Assembly: GCF_009936045.1 (NCBI RefSeq)
Contig: NZ_QWEQ01000025.1
Span: 1 to 55,470, forward strand
Direction of reading: 5' to 3'
Length of the DNA: 55,470 bases
Source of the DNA: Emergencia sp. 1XD21-10
GTDB taxonomy: Bacteria; Bacillota; Clostridia; Peptostreptococcales; Anaerovoracaceae
Every line of letters begins with the position of its first letter. Within the stretch, counting starts at the first letter, position 1. This document shows positions 33,006 through 42,699 of the stretch, piece after piece. The position numbers and the translations under genes are program-made. The notes under the pieces are model-generated. The model saw only the letters and a list, made by a program, of their open reading frames with translations, did not search any database and had not been told where the DNA came from.

Positions 33006-34403
33006 ATGTGTGATTTTAAACCTTTTTCCTGGGAGCAGGAGAAAAAAACGGCGGCAGGAGATTCCTATCTGATGCGGCTGAAAGATTTTGTATTAAAAGG
33101 TGATGGGGCAGAGGCCGAGGCTGTCATGTTCAGCTATAGTTACATAGGCCTGCCTGAGAAGAAAGAGAAACCCGTTGTATTCGCATACAACGGGGGACCG
33201 GGTTCGGCAAGTGAGTGGCTGCACATGGGACTTCTGGGACCGAAAATCATGGAGATTCCGGGATATCCGAAGGTTGACAGACCGGCAAAGTATGTGTTCA
33301 CTGAGAACAAGAACTTTTTGCTGGACTGCTGTGATTTGGTACTAATCGATCCGGTGGGAACCGGATACGCGCCTCTTTTGAAAGAAGAAGCGGCGGGAAA
33401 GTATTATGAAACCCAGGGAGACGCGGTTTCCTTTGCAAAATTTATCGTAAACTGGCTGACAGAAAATGAAAGAATGCATGCGCCGGTATATTTGCTGGGA
33501 GAAAGCTACGGCACAATCCGCAATGTTGTTTTGGCAGATGAACTGCCGGAGGATGTGAATCTGAGGGGCATTATCAGCGTGGGCACCTCGCTCAATGTGG
33601 GCGCGAAAGGAACGCTTTTGATAGAACCCAATGTGCGCAGACTGGGAGTCAACGCCGCGGTATGCCGTTATCATTATCATCCGGAGCTGGATGAAACCGA
33701 TTTTATTCGGGACGCCATGGAGTTTGCTTATGGTGATTACGCCCATGCGCTAATGATGGGAAATCGCCTACCGGAAGAAAAGCGGGAGGCTGTACTGGAT
33801 AAGCTGGTATATTACTCGGGGCTTGACAAGACGCTTCTGGATCGACAGAATCTGCGTTTCAGCGAGCAGGACTTTATGACAAAGCTTTGTCCGGGAGAAT
33901 TTGTTAGCATGTACGATGCAAGAATGAAACTGGATTTGCAGGGTGATGGCACCATGACAAGCCTGGAAAATGCAGATATTGTCGAAGTGGATATGGATCA
34001 GGAACCGTTTATCAGTTGCATTGGATCATCTATCGGTGACTGCATCAGAGCCTACTATGACGCGGAACTGAACAGACCGGAAGGAAGGGTTTATCAGGAT
34101 GATACTCTTGCTGTCGCTATGAATTGGGATTACCGGTCTTATGAGAAGGATACGCTGCAGCTGCCGGTAGACCTGATGAAAGAAAACGAAAATTTGCGCT
34201 TTCTTTTCGTCAACGGCAGATACGATTTGTCCTCCACCTTTGATTTTATGACTTATTATCTGTCGCAGTACGACCTTCCGAAGGATCGTATCTCCTGTGA
34301 AGTACTGGAATCCGGGCATGCCTCCTATATCGGAGATGGCAATGCCAAGGCGCTTAGCAGCGCTGTTCGGGCATTTATTGAAGGTGATCGGAATGAACTT
34401 TGA
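33006..34403 (+). CDS. S10 serine carboxypeptidase-like protein, module 2, second copy
   Basis: S10-family hydrolase of 465 residues, with GGAGGGG before the ATG. Catalytic elements: YNGGPGSASEW near 61, GESYGTIRN with Ser near 167, Asp in GRYDLSS near 405 and His in SGHASYIGD near 437. No signal peptide is seen. It follows the GPH transporter gene by 46 bp and overlaps the M20 gene by 11 bp. It is more divergent from the other paralogs in its cap region, so the several S10 copies probably differ in specificity. Confidence 0.87.
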   Translation: MCDFKPFSWEQEKKTAAGDSYLMRLKDFVLKGDGAEAEAVMFSYSYIGLPEKKEKPVVFAYNGGPGSASEWLHMGLLGPKIMEIPGYPKVDRPAKYVFTENKNFLLDCCDLVLIDPVGTGYAPLLKEEAAGKYYETQGDAVSFAKFIVNWLTENERMHAPVYLLGESYGTIRNVVLADELPEDVNLRGIISVGTSLNVGAKGTLLIEPNVRRLGVNAAVCRYHYHPELDETDFIRDAMEFAYGDYAHALMMGNRLPEEKREAVLDKLVYYSGLDKTLLDRQNLRFSEQDFMTKLCPGEFVSMYDARMKLDLQGDGTMTSLENADIVEVDMDQEPFISCIGSSIGDCIRAYYDAELNRPEGRVYQDDTLAVAMNWDYRSYEKDTLQLPVDLMKENENLRFLFVNGRYDLSSTFDFMTYYLSQYDLPKDRISCEVLESGHASYIGDGNAKALSSAVRAFIEGDRNEL

Positions 34404-35541
34404 AAAAGAAGCACAGGCACTGCAGCAGCAGATTACAGCGGATAGAAGATATCTGCACGCCCATGCGGAATTCGGCATGGAGCTGCCGGAAACAGCAGCT
34501 TATGTAACAAAGAGACTAAAGGAGATGGGCTGTGCGCCTGTCTCCTTGGGTGGCGGCATCATCTGTGATATCGGAAGCGGTGACCATACGGTACTGCTTC
34601 GGGCGGATATGGATGCGTTGAAGGTCATAGAGGATAACGATTTGTCATTTCGCTCGCAGACAGAGATTTCTCACATGTGCGGTCATGATCTGCATACTGC
34701 TATGCTGCTTGGTGCTGCAAAGCTTTTGAAGGAATATGAGCCTAAGCTAAAGGGCAGAGTCAGACTTATGTTTCAGCCGGGTGAGGAAGTAATGGCAGGT
34801 GCAAAATCTATGCTGGATGCAGGTGTTCTGGAGAATCCAGGCGTGGAAGCTGCGTTCAGTCTGCATGTGTTCACTACACTTGAAAACGGCGTTCTTTCGT
34901 ATAAAGTGGGAAATGCATTTTCTTCTATAGATATATTCAAGATTCGGATAGAAGGAAAGGGTGGTCATGGCTCTGCCCTTGAGTATACCGTCGATCCAAT
35001 CAAGGCAGCAATGCTGATTTATCAGGGAATAGAAGGGGTTGTGGCGAGAGAAACCAGTATGTTTCACTCGGCAACCTGTTCCATCGGACATTTTGAAGCA
35101 GGAACGATGTACAATGTAATTCCTGAGAGCGCTCTGCTGGAAGGAACGCTGCGCTGCTTTGATGACGATGACAGGGAAAGGATTCTGGAACGGATACAGC
35201 ATATTCTGGATGGTATTTCTCAGGCAACTGGGACGATTTGTACACTGAAAACTATGTCTACACCTTCTCTAAAGAATGACCCAGTACTTTGTGAGAGCAT
35301 TGCGCCATATCTTTCTGAGATACAGGGCTTACAGGTAATGGAAACGACAGAACCGGCTAGCGGTTCCGAGGATTTTGCTTTTATCTCCGAAAAAGTACCG
35401 ACGATGTATATGATTTTAGGTGTAGGAAATCAGAATGCTGCACCAAATCACAACGCGAGGGCAATCTTTGCTGAAGATAAGATGTATCTGGGAAGCGCAG
35501 CAATGGCGCTTGCAGCAGTAAAGTATCTGGAGAACTGTTAA
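34393..35541 (+). CDS. M20D-type amidohydrolase/peptidase, module 2
   Basis: Metal-dependent hydrolase of 382 residues from the ATG at 34393, inside the end of the S10 gene. AAGGTGA upstream and homology (a usual HAHAEFGMELPETA start region) support this start over an upstream in-frame ATG. Motifs: RADMDALKV near 75, HMCGHDLHTAM near 95, FQPGEEVMAG near 127, the lid domain at about 175-290, and GSEDFAFI near 327. M20D enzymes split N-acyl or aryl conjugates of amino acids. It is fourth in the LysR module-2 operon and would act after or beside the S10 enzymes. Confidence 0.88.
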   Translation: MNFEKEAQALQQQITADRRYLHAHAEFGMELPETAAYVTKRLKEMGCAPVSLGGGIICDIGSGDHTVLLRADMDALKVIEDNDLSFRSQTEISHMCGHDLHTAMLLGAAKLLKEYEPKLKGRVRLMFQPGEEVMAGAKSMLDAGVLENPGVEAAFSLHVFTTLENGVLSYKVGNAFSSIDIFKIRIEGKGGHGSALEYTVDPIKAAMLIYQGIEGVVARETSMFHSATCSIGHFEAGTMYNVIPESALLEGTLRCFDDDDRERILERIQHILDGISQATGTICTLKTMSTPSLKNDPVLCESIAPYLSEIQGLQVMETTEPASGSEDFAFISEKVPTMYMILGVGNQNAAPNHNARAIFAEDKMYLGSAAMALAAVKYLENC

Positions 35542-35558
35542 AAAAAGGAGATGAGATT

Positions 35559-36731
35559 ATGATTTTAAATAACTGCAGATTGATTCCGCAGCTGTCGGGA
35601 GGCGTTGCCTCAGACTGCGGCAGTGTTTGTATAGAAGATGGAAAAATTGTTCGTGTGAGCGCAGCTTCTGTTTCTGATGCGGGAGAGGATGTCTTTGACT
35701 GCGGCGGCAAAACGTTGCTGCCGGGACTCATCGACTTGCATACACATATTACGCTTCTGGGCGGGGCTGGCGTTGATTGCGTCAACGATCCGATGAAGCT
35801 TTTGATTGCGGCAGTAGAGCAGGCGCAGAAATGCCTGCCTTATGGATATACAACCATTCGGGACTGCGGCAGCTTTGCAGGCGTTGCGATTTACGCGAGA
35901 GATATGATTCAAAAAGGCATTGCGCCGGGACCTCGTATTTTGGCGAACGGGGAAACGCTGACTTCCAGCATTATGTGGAAGCCGGGCGGAAGTGAAGCCG
36001 GCGTCAGACTCAGTGACGGTGCAGAGGAGTATCGCAGGCATGTACGCATGGAAGCGGCAATGGGAGCGGACTTTATTAAAATTTATGCCTCCGGTTCGGC
36101 CTATGACCCTTCCGGCGTTCCAAAGCACCCGATTATGACCAGAGATGAAATTCGCACGGCAGTGGAAACCGCTCACATGCATGGGCTTTATGTGGCGTCG
36201 CACTGTCATGCGGACAGCGCCATCAGAGACTGTATTGAATGCGGTGTGAAGACCATCGAGCACGCGACGTACATCAGTGATGAAACGATTGCGCTGCTGC
36301 AGAAGACGCAAGACTGCTATCTGGTACCGACCTTTGCTGCTATGTATGTGAGTCAGACAGAGCCTGCGGCTCGTGAATTCTGGCTAGCGCGGCTGACGCC
36401 GATGCTGGAAGCTTGTGCCAGACAGATTGAAAAGGCGTACAAAGCAGGCGAGAAAATGGGATTTGGTACAGACAGCGCGCCGGGCTCTCCTCAGTACGAG
36501 AAAGGCGTAGAGTTCCAGATGAGAAAAGATTACTGCCATATGGAAAACGTGGACATCTTGCTGCAGGCGACCAAGTATAATGCGGAAATCGCAGGGATTG
36601 ACCATATGGTCGGCGAAATCCGAGAAGGTCTGATGGCAGATTTGATTCTGGTAGAAGGAAATCCAGCGGAGGATATCTCCGTGATGTATCATAGACCGGC
36701 ATGCGTATGGCAGGCTGGAAAGCGGATATAG
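35559..36731 (+). CDS. Amidohydrolase, imidazolonepropionase-like, module 2
   Basis: TIM-barrel amidohydrolase of 390 residues. All ligands appear intact: DLHTHITLLGG near 60 (HxH), a Lys in KIYASGS near 171 that may be carboxylated, SHCHAD near 213, EHATYI near 235 and GTDSAPG near 305. The family includes prolidase-like and Xaa-Arg dipeptidases acting in the cytoplasm, so a dipeptidase role is possible. AAAGGAG precedes the ATG 17 bp after the M20 gene. It is the last gene of module 2, followed by a strong terminator. Confidence 0.85.
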   Translation: MILNNCRLIPQLSGGVASDCGSVCIEDGKIVRVSAASVSDAGEDVFDCGGKTLLPGLIDLHTHITLLGGAGVDCVNDPMKLLIAAVEQAQKCLPYGYTTIRDCGSFAGVAIYARDMIQKGIAPGPRILANGETLTSSIMWKPGGSEAGVRLSDGAEEYRRHVRMEAAMGADFIKIYASGSAYDPSGVPKHPIMTRDEIRTAVETAHMHGLYVASHCHADSAIRDCIECGVKTIEHATYISDETIALLQKTQDCYLVPTFAAMYVSQTEPAAREFWLARLTPMLEACARQIEKAYKAGEKMGFGTDSAPGSPQYEKGVEFQMRKDYCHMENVDILLQATKYNAEIAGIDHMVGEIREGLMADLILVEGNPAEDISVMYHRPACVWQAGKRI

Positions 36732-36747
36732 AATTGTTTACATCGTG

Positions 36748-36787
36748 CAGGACAAAGGAAACGCTTTGTCCTGTATTTCTTTTTTGT
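36748..36787 (+). terminator. Terminator of module 2
   Basis: CAGGACAAAG (36748-36757) and CTTTGTCCTG (36764-36773) form a perfect 10-bp stem with a short loop, followed by a T-rich tail. This closes the module-2 operon. Confidence 0.9.
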
Positions 36788-36795
36788 TCTGCTAC

Positions 36796-36824
36796 TTGTG
36801 ATTTTTCTGTTTTTCACGTATACT
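36796..36824 (+). promoter_or_regulatory. Promoter of the DUF1703-type gene
   Basis: TTGTGA (36796-36801), 17 nt, TATACT (36819-36824) is a good sigma-A promoter. The same sequence with its flanks, about 45 bp, recurs at the right end of the window (55410-55438). Confidence 0.8.
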
Positions 36825-36850
36825 ATAGGTACGAAGAAAGGAGACGGCTG

Positions 36851-38545
36851 ATGGAGAAGAAGAAAATTCCAATCGGATATGAGGACTTTAAGATATTCAA
36901 AAAAGAACACCTGTATTTGGTCGATAAAACGTCGATGATACAAGAACTTCTAGATGCCGGGACGCAGACCACCCTGATCACAAGACCGCGCCGATTCGGA
37001 AAAACCCTGAATCTTTCCATGCTTCGCCGCTTCTTTGAAGATGAAAGAACGCCGGAAGGCAAGAAAATAGACAATCGCCATCTCTTTGACGGACTTGCCA
37101 TCATGGAGATGGGAGAGAAGTATCTGGCCCATATGGGACAGTATCCAGTAATCAGCTTGTCACTGAAATCAGCCAAGCAGGCGACCTTTGCGATGGCACA
37201 CGCCAGCCTGATTGATGACATCATCAAAGAATTTGAACGCCATGCTTATGTACTTTCTGGTGAGATGACTGAGAGAAACAGGGAGCAATTTACTGCTGTC
37301 ATGCATGGCAAAGCAGAGGATATCGCTTATGCGAAAGCGTTGAAATTTCTCTCCGAGTGCCTGTACAAATACCACGGAAAAGAGGCCATTATCCTCATCG
37401 ACGAATACGACGTACCGCTGGAGAATGCGTATTTCAGCGGCTTTTACGATGAAATGATTGGATTTATCCGTTCTCTCTTTGAGTCCGCCCTGAAGACCAA
37501 TCCCTATCTGAAACTGGGTGTGATAACAGGGTGTCTTCGAATCAGCAAAGAAAGCATCTTCACGGGTCTGAACAATCTGGAGATTCATTCCATCATCAGT
37601 CCCAAATACAGCAGCTGTTTTGGCTTTACCGAAGCAGAAGTGAAGGCACTGCTGCAGTATTACAATCAGGAAGAGCGATACGAAGAAGCAAAGTCCTGGT
37701 ACGATGGATATCTCTTTGGAAATACAGAAATCTATAATCCGTGGAGCATCCTAAGCTATGCGAGCAACGTAAGAGCAGGCGCGCAGATTGCGACCAGACC
37801 GTACTGGTCCAACACCTCAGGAAACGACATCGTAAAAACCATGATAGAAGACGCAGATGATACCACCCGGGAAGAACTGGAAACCCTGATGGATGGAGGC
37901 ACCATCCAAAAGCCGGTTCACGAGGAAATCACCTATGGCGACATTCATGCGTCCAAAGACAGCCTGTGGAACTTTCTGTTCTTTACAGGGTATCTGAAGA
38001 TGAAAAGCCAGCGAATTGAAAACAGGGATATCTATATTGAAATGGCGATACCAAACGAAGAAATTGCAGCCATTTATGAGCGCAGCATTAAAGAGTGGTT
38101 CAACCGCAAAGCAGAAGCACTGGACAAAAGTCCGTTGATTAAAGCGTTGGAAGAGGGAGATTGCGAGGCGGCAGAGAACTTCATCAGCAAGCAGCTGATG
38201 GATACCATCAGTTACTTCGACTACGCGGAGAGCTATTATCACGGATTCCTCAGCGGGCTTCTGACAAACAACGGGCGCTATTCGGTGCATTCCAACAGGG
38301 AGAGCGGAAACGGCAGACCGGACATCGTGCTGAAAACGCAGGCAATCCGCAAGGGGAATGTTATCATTTTAGAACTGAAAGCTGCAGGCAGCATTGCGGA
38401 GATGGAAGACGCATGCGAAAAAGCCCTACAGCAGATCGAGAAGCAGCAGTATGCGCAGGGCTTCCTCGCAGAAGGATACCCTAAGGTGAGCAAATACGCC
38501 ATCGCATTTTATCGGAAAGAATGTATGGTGGAGAGAGAAAGCTAA
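36851..38545 (+). CDS. AAA-ATPase-like / PD-(D/E)XK nuclease protein (DUF1703 type)
   Basis: Two-domain protein of 564 residues from the ATG at 36851 (GAAAGGAGA upstream). The N-terminal AAA-ATPase-like domain opens with IPIGYEDFKIF and VDKTSMI. It has a Walker-A-like RPRRFGKTLNLSM near 45 and Walker B ILIDEYDVPL near 182. The C-terminal domain ends in a PD-(D/E)XK nuclease core: GRPDIVLK near 488 and VIILELKAAG near 503. Such proteins occur in many paralogous copies in gut anaerobes, and their function is not established; mobile or defence roles are proposed. It stands alone between LysR modules 2 and 3, with its own promoter and terminator, so it looks like an insertion. Confidence 0.85.
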   Translation: MEKKKIPIGYEDFKIFKKEHLYLVDKTSMIQELLDAGTQTTLITRPRRFGKTLNLSMLRRFFEDERTPEGKKIDNRHLFDGLAIMEMGEKYLAHMGQYPVISLSLKSAKQATFAMAHASLIDDIIKEFERHAYVLSGEMTERNREQFTAVMHGKAEDIAYAKALKFLSECLYKYHGKEAIILIDEYDVPLENAYFSGFYDEMIGFIRSLFESALKTNPYLKLGVITGCLRISKESIFTGLNNLEIHSIISPKYSSCFGFTEAEVKALLQYYNQEERYEEAKSWYDGYLFGNTEIYNPWSILSYASNVRAGAQIATRPYWSNTSGNDIVKTMIEDADDTTREELETLMDGGTIQKPVHEEITYGDIHASKDSLWNFLFFTGYLKMKSQRIENRDIYIEMAIPNEEIAAIYERSIKEWFNRKAEALDKSPLIKALEEGDCEAAENFISKQLMDTISYFDYAESYYHGFLSGLLTNNGRYSVHSNRESGNGRPDIVLKTQAIRKGNVIILELKAAGSIAEMEDACEKALQQIEKQQYAQGFLAEGYPKVSKYAIAFYRKECMVERES

Positions 38546-38584
38546 AATTGCAAATTTCCTATTGCGATTAATCCAGGAGAAACC

Positions 38585-38618
38585 AAAAACGTCACTTCTA
38601 AGGAAGTGGCGTTTTTTT
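38585..38618. terminator. Terminator between DUF1703-type and LysR genes
   Basis: AAAAACGTCACTTC and GGAAGTGGCGTTTTTTT pair around 2 nt with one mismatch. It serves the convergent genes and touches the last codon of the LysR gene. Confidence 0.85.
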
Positions 38619-39502
38619 CATTCCTGCTGGGTTTGATAATAGTTCAATACATAGCGGTAAAATGGGTGATTTTCTATGTTTTGCCTGTCAGTTCGGTAAA
38701 GCAGGGAAAGGCTAATCGGCATATCGTCTTCAAAGGCGACAGCTCGAAGGTGCGGGGATTGCGCAAGGATTCTTGTACAGACACTTTGCGGGAGGGGTAT
38801 AAAAATGCCCGGTTTTGTAATCATGCTGGGAGAAGCACTGTCATGACAGACGCTATAGGTAATCTGTGCTGCCTTCTCAACATCGTGGGTATTGTGTGGG
38901 GCATTAATCAGCATGTGATACCCTGTGAGATCAGAGGAACGGACAGGTGAGCTTTTTTTTGTTAAAGGATCATCTTTATGGAGCAGAAGGCTCAGTGTGT
39001 CGTTTCGCAGGGGAACCGCTGTAATATATTTTGGTGTTTTAGGTGCATTGACAGAACCTCTGTCAAAACAAAAGTCCAATTTTCCGTTTAGTAAATTTTT
39101 ATATTTGCTGTCTTCAAATTCCGGAAAGGTCGTTAACTGATAGTTTGGACACGCCATAGTAAAGCCTGCTAAAAGATCAGGAATTTCCGTAAAGTTGATT
39201 AGGGCTGGAAGTCCCACAGAACATTGATTTTTATCCATAGAGGAAAATTGCTCCATGGAAAGAAAAAAGTCCTCCCAAGAAGAATTCAGTGCAGAAGCTT
39301 TTGTGACAAAGAATACGCCGGCATCGGTCAGTTCGACAGAGCGGTTGGTTCTGATAAAGAGAGCAAGTCCCAGTTCCTTTTCAACTTTTGTTACCTTCTG
39401 TGATACGGCGGACTGAGTTAGAAACAGTTTATTTGCAGCTGCCGTAATACTTTTTTCTTCTGCGACTTTCAGTACGCAGAGGATATCCTGCATATCGATC
39501 AT
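38618..39502 (-). CDS. LysR-family regulator, module 3
   Basis: LysR-type regulator of 294 residues from the ATG at 39502, giving MIDMQDILCVLKVAEEKSIT as in the two paralogs. An upstream in-frame ATG at 39526 has no ribosome site, whereas AGGAAGG lies between the two. Helix-turn-helix near 18-42 (AANKLFLTQSAVSQKVTKVEKEL), then the effector domain. It faces the module-3 operon (S10, M14, unknown, S9, GPH, S10, S10) across the third copy of the conserved control region and is the likely activator of that operon. Confidence 0.9.
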   Translation of the reverse strand: MIDMQDILCVLKVAEEKSITAAANKLFLTQSAVSQKVTKVEKELGLALFIRTNRSVELTDAGVFFVTKASALNSSWEDFFLSMEQFSSMDKNQCSVGLPALINFTEIPDLLAGFTMACPNYQLTTFPEFEDSKYKNLLNGKLDFCFDRGSVNAPKTPKYITAVPLRNDTLSLLLHKDDPLTKKSSPVRSSDLTGYHMLINAPHNTHDVEKAAQITYSVCHDSASPSMITKPGIFIPLPQSVCTRILAQSPHLRAVAFEDDMPISLSLLYRTDRQNIENHPFYRYVLNYYQTQQE

Positions 39503-39543
39503 GTAACTTGCTTCCTTCCTTATCATTAATTTTTTTGTATTGT

Positions 39544-39622
39544 CATTATAATCGATAAATTTACAAAGTGCAAGAGAAGTCGTAAAATTTAATTAAATAA
39601 AACATTTTATTGAACATATCAG
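39544..39622. promoter_or_regulatory. Divergent LysR control region, copy 3
   Basis: Aligned with copies 1 and 2, though more diverged. The minus-strand LysR promoter is TTGCAC, 17 nt, TATAAT. The plus side ends in TTATTGAACATATCAG at 39607-39622. The GATAAATTTACAAA block is unchanged. Confidence 0.7.
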
Positions 39623-39649
39623 ATTAGAAAGCGAGAAAGGATAAACAAA

Positions 39650-41056
39650 GTGAGAGAATATACCACTACAGCAAATCAGTTGATGCTGCAAGGAAAGCCG
39701 CTTACCTATCGTACCAGGTGCAAAGCATATGCTGTAAAAGACATCGATGGGCGGGAAATCGGCGACATGTTTTTCTATGAATATATGCGTACGGATGTTG
39801 TATGTTCGGAGAAGAGACCGGTTCTCTTTGCCTATAACGGCGGACCGGGGGCTTCCTGTTTTTGGCTACATATTGGATGCTTTGCGCCGAAGAGAGTGAA
39901 AATGGAATGGATTTTTAATGGAGAAGAGGAACCGAAGGAAACCCTTCTGGAAGAAAATCCGAATTGTCCCTTAGATATTTGCGATATTGTACTGATTGAT
40001 CCGCTGGGAACTGGCTATGGATCCTTTGCAGGAGAGCAGGAAGTGAAGGCGTTTTGTTATCCGGAGGCTGATGCAGGCGTGATTGCAGACTTTATTGCTG
40101 ACTGGCTGATTGAACACCAAAGAACGGATAGTCCTGTTTATCTGGCCGCAGAAAGTTATGGAACCATTCGTTCTGTATTGGTGGCAAGCGCGCTGACGGG
40201 AGGTCCACTCCTTCCGTCTGCAAAGGCAAAGGGCATCCGTGTTTCCGGCATGATTATGATGGGCTCTTCCATCATCGCCGAACCGACAAATAGTTTTTTC
40301 TCGGAAAAAGGACTGCCGTTTAGTGTGCAAATTCTACCGACTGCAGCGGCAGCAAATTGGTATCACAGCAAAGAGAAAAGCTGTACGCTGGAAGAACGCA
40401 TGGATGAGACACAGCAATTTATTGAAAATACCTATCTGCGGGCCTTATATCTTGGAAGCAGGCTGCCAGAAGAAGAACAGACAGCGGCAGCAGAACAGCT
40501 GTCTGCGCTGACCGGCCTTTCTGCGGGGTGGCTGAAAGTCCATGGACTGCAGTTTGACAGTACATACTTTAGAAGCCAGCGGTTGTCTGAGCAGGGGATG
40601 ATAATGAGTCTGTATGACGCAAGATTTGTGCGCAGGCAGGGTACAGAAATTGACCCGGCAGCAGACGATGCAGCGCTCGGTAAATTAGCGCCATATTTTC
40701 TGAAGGGTCTTCGAGCATATGGAAAAGAACTGGGCATAGAGGAGATGAAGCCATTTATTTATACAGATTTTCATCAGGCAATGAATTGGACGTTTCGTGC
40801 GGACAGTACGCCTTTTGCCCATCTGCAGGCGGCTTTGGACAGGGATAAAAACATGCGGGTGTTCTTTGCAAACGGGGTTTATGATTTCTGCTCTGAAGCA
40901 GGGCAGGCGGCTTACGCGGCGGCGAAGCTGCGCACTGACGAAGGTCAGGTATTGGTAAAGAATTATCCATCAGGACATATGCCGTATATTGGAACGGAAA
41001 GCGCGGCCCTGCTTGGGAAAGATTTGCGGGCATTTCTGCAGAAAGGAATCTACTGA
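39650..41056 (+). CDS. S10 serine carboxypeptidase-like protein, module 3, first copy
   Basis: S10-family hydrolase of 468 residues starting with GTG at 39650, with GAAAGG nine nt upstream. Catalytic elements: YNGGPGASCFW near 62, nucleophile motif AAESYGTIRS with Ser near 168, Asp in VYDFCSE near 411 and His in SGHMPYIG near 442. The nucleophile elbow has Ala where the other five paralogs have Gly before ESYG, a change that may affect activity. It is the first gene of module 3; its stop overlaps the start of the M14 carboxypeptidase gene by one base (TGATG). Confidence 0.87.
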   Translation: MREYTTTANQLMLQGKPLTYRTRCKAYAVKDIDGREIGDMFFYEYMRTDVVCSEKRPVLFAYNGGPGASCFWLHIGCFAPKRVKMEWIFNGEEEPKETLLEENPNCPLDICDIVLIDPLGTGYGSFAGEQEVKAFCYPEADAGVIADFIADWLIEHQRTDSPVYLAAESYGTIRSVLVASALTGGPLLPSAKAKGIRVSGMIMMGSSIIAEPTNSFFSEKGLPFSVQILPTAAAANWYHSKEKSCTLEERMDETQQFIENTYLRALYLGSRLPEEEQTAAAEQLSALTGLSAGWLKVHGLQFDSTYFRSQRLSEQGMIMSLYDARFVRRQGTEIDPAADDAALGKLAPYFLKGLRAYGKELGIEEMKPFIYTDFHQAMNWTFRADSTPFAHLQAALDRDKNMRVFFANGVYDFCSEAGQAAYAAAKLRTDEGQVLVKNYPSGHMPYIGTESAALLGKDLRAFLQKGIY

Positions 41057-42672
41057 TGCTTTACAGAAAAGATCACTACTATACATATGAGGAAATAAAG
41101 ATGCTACTGTCAGCGTGGCAGCAAGGCTATCCATCGCTTTTGAAAGTAAGTTCCATCGGCAAGACTTACGAGGGTAGAGAAATTTTTGCCGCAGAAATGA
41201 CAGCCGGCGGAAATCCAGAAAGAAAACCGGGCATTCTGATCAACGGAAATTTGCACAGCAAAGAACTGATCGGATCAAATGCAGTGCTTTATGCCATGGA
41301 GTATTTTCTGTCCGGCTATGGAGAAGATTCATCTGTGACGAAGCTTTTAGAAGCGAAAACCCTGTATTTTATTCCAAGAATCAACGCAGACGGTGCAGAG
41401 ATTTCGGTGGCAACGCCTTATACGCGCAGAGGTTCAAAGCGAATGTTTCACGAGGAAGAAGAGGGTGTTTATCCTGCTGATATCAACGGAGATGGAGAAA
41501 TTGTGAAGATGCGGATTCCATCAGGCAGCGGTCAGTGGAAATGCGACGAAATAGACAGCAGACTGATGGTGCCGCGAACGGAAGATGATAAAGAAAGCGT
41601 CTTTTATGATCTTGTAACGGAGGGTCTGGTTTGCGGAGAAGTCACGAGACCGTTAAAAGACGCAAGAGATCCTTACGATTTAGATCCTAATAGAGAGTTT
41701 CCTTTTGACTGGAGCAAGGATACCATCGGATATACCCGCAGGGAATGCAGCGGTAAGTATCCGCTGTATGAATGCGAAGTACGGCATTTGGCGGATTTTA
41801 TCTTTGCCCATGAAAATATCAATATGGTAGTCGATGAGCATTCCTGCGGCGGCGCCTATATTGCGCCGATGACATTCTGTCAGGAACACGGCGGTCCTGA
41901 AAAAGATGTAGAGATTTTTGTACGAGAAGGCGTGAAAGCGACAGAGCGAACCGGCTATGTTTCAAACGGTGCGTTTCCGCCGGGTCTTGTTGGTGTAGCA
42001 AAAGGCAGTTATACGACTTGGCTGTATTATGAGAGAGGCATTGCGGCATGGTGCAACGAGAACTGGAACAGCAGACAGCTTGTGGAACCGGTCGACGCCG
42101 ACCATCCGCTCCCATATATGACGGCATTGACGCCGCCGGAGGATGCGTTGGCGCTGGAACGAAAGCTCCTTGCATGGGACGACACGCAGAAGGAATCTTA
42201 TTTCTGCCCATGGACGGAATTTGAACACCCACAGCTGGGAAAGGTTGAAGTCGGAGGATGGAAGGAAAAATGGATTATGGACAATCCACCGACTTTTTTG
42301 ATGGAGCAGGAATGTGAAAAGGCGCTGCAGTTTATCCTGCAATGCATCGAAGCATCACCGCAGCTATCGATGGGAATACCAGCGGAAGTTTTGCATGAAG
42401 GAAAAAGATACATAGAAGTTCGGATAGAAAATACAGGGAAATATCCTGTCAGCGGAACTTATCAGGCGGAAAAATTGGGAATTTCTGCAGAAATTACAGC
42501 GGATATCTACTTTGAAGCGGACTGCTGTTCAGCGGAAAATTTACCTGAAAATTTGGCAGGAGGAGAAGTGGTCGTACTACGGTTTGCGGTACCGGAAACT
42601 GTATCAGGTCCGTATCGTATTGAACTTTGCAGCAGATGCAGTGGAACAGTCAGTGTATCAGGTCGGATATAG
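41056..42672 (+). CDS. M14-family zinc carboxypeptidase
   Basis: Zinc carboxypeptidase-like protein of 538 residues. The zinc site starts with HSKE (NLHSKELIGSN near 66, the HxxE form). It continues with RINADGAE near 113 (the usual NPDG region), DPNREFPFDW near 210 and the His of DEHSCGG near 260. A C-terminal beta-rich extension of about 130 residues (from about 410) has no catalytic motif. No signal peptide is visible, so it should be cytosolic, which is uncommon for M14 enzymes. Coupled to the upstream S10 gene, it adds a metal carboxypeptidase to the serine ones in module 3. Confidence 0.85.
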   Translation: MLYRKDHYYTYEEIKMLLSAWQQGYPSLLKVSSIGKTYEGREIFAAEMTAGGNPERKPGILINGNLHSKELIGSNAVLYAMEYFLSGYGEDSSVTKLLEAKTLYFIPRINADGAEISVATPYTRRGSKRMFHEEEEGVYPADINGDGEIVKMRIPSGSGQWKCDEIDSRLMVPRTEDDKESVFYDLVTEGLVCGEVTRPLKDARDPYDLDPNREFPFDWSKDTIGYTRRECSGKYPLYECEVRHLADFIFAHENINMVVDEHSCGGAYIAPMTFCQEHGGPEKDVEIFVREGVKATERTGYVSNGAFPPGLVGVAKGSYTTWLYYERGIAAWCNENWNSRQLVEPVDADHPLPYMTALTPPEDALALERKLLAWDDTQKESYFCPWTEFEHPQLGKVEVGGWKEKWIMDNPPTFLMEQECEKALQFILQCIEASPQLSMGIPAEVLHEGKRYIEVRIENTGKYPVSGTYQAEKLGISAEITADIYFEADCCSAENLPENLAGGEVVVLRFAVPETVSGPYRIELCSRCSGTVSVSGRI

Positions 42673-42699
42673 AGAAACAGCAATAAGTAGGTAGATAAA

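Noticed and set aside
35610-36311. 233-codon antisense reading frame opposite the module-2 amidohydrolase
   Set aside because: It lies wholly within a strongly supported gene, has no ribosome site and encodes no recognisable domain.
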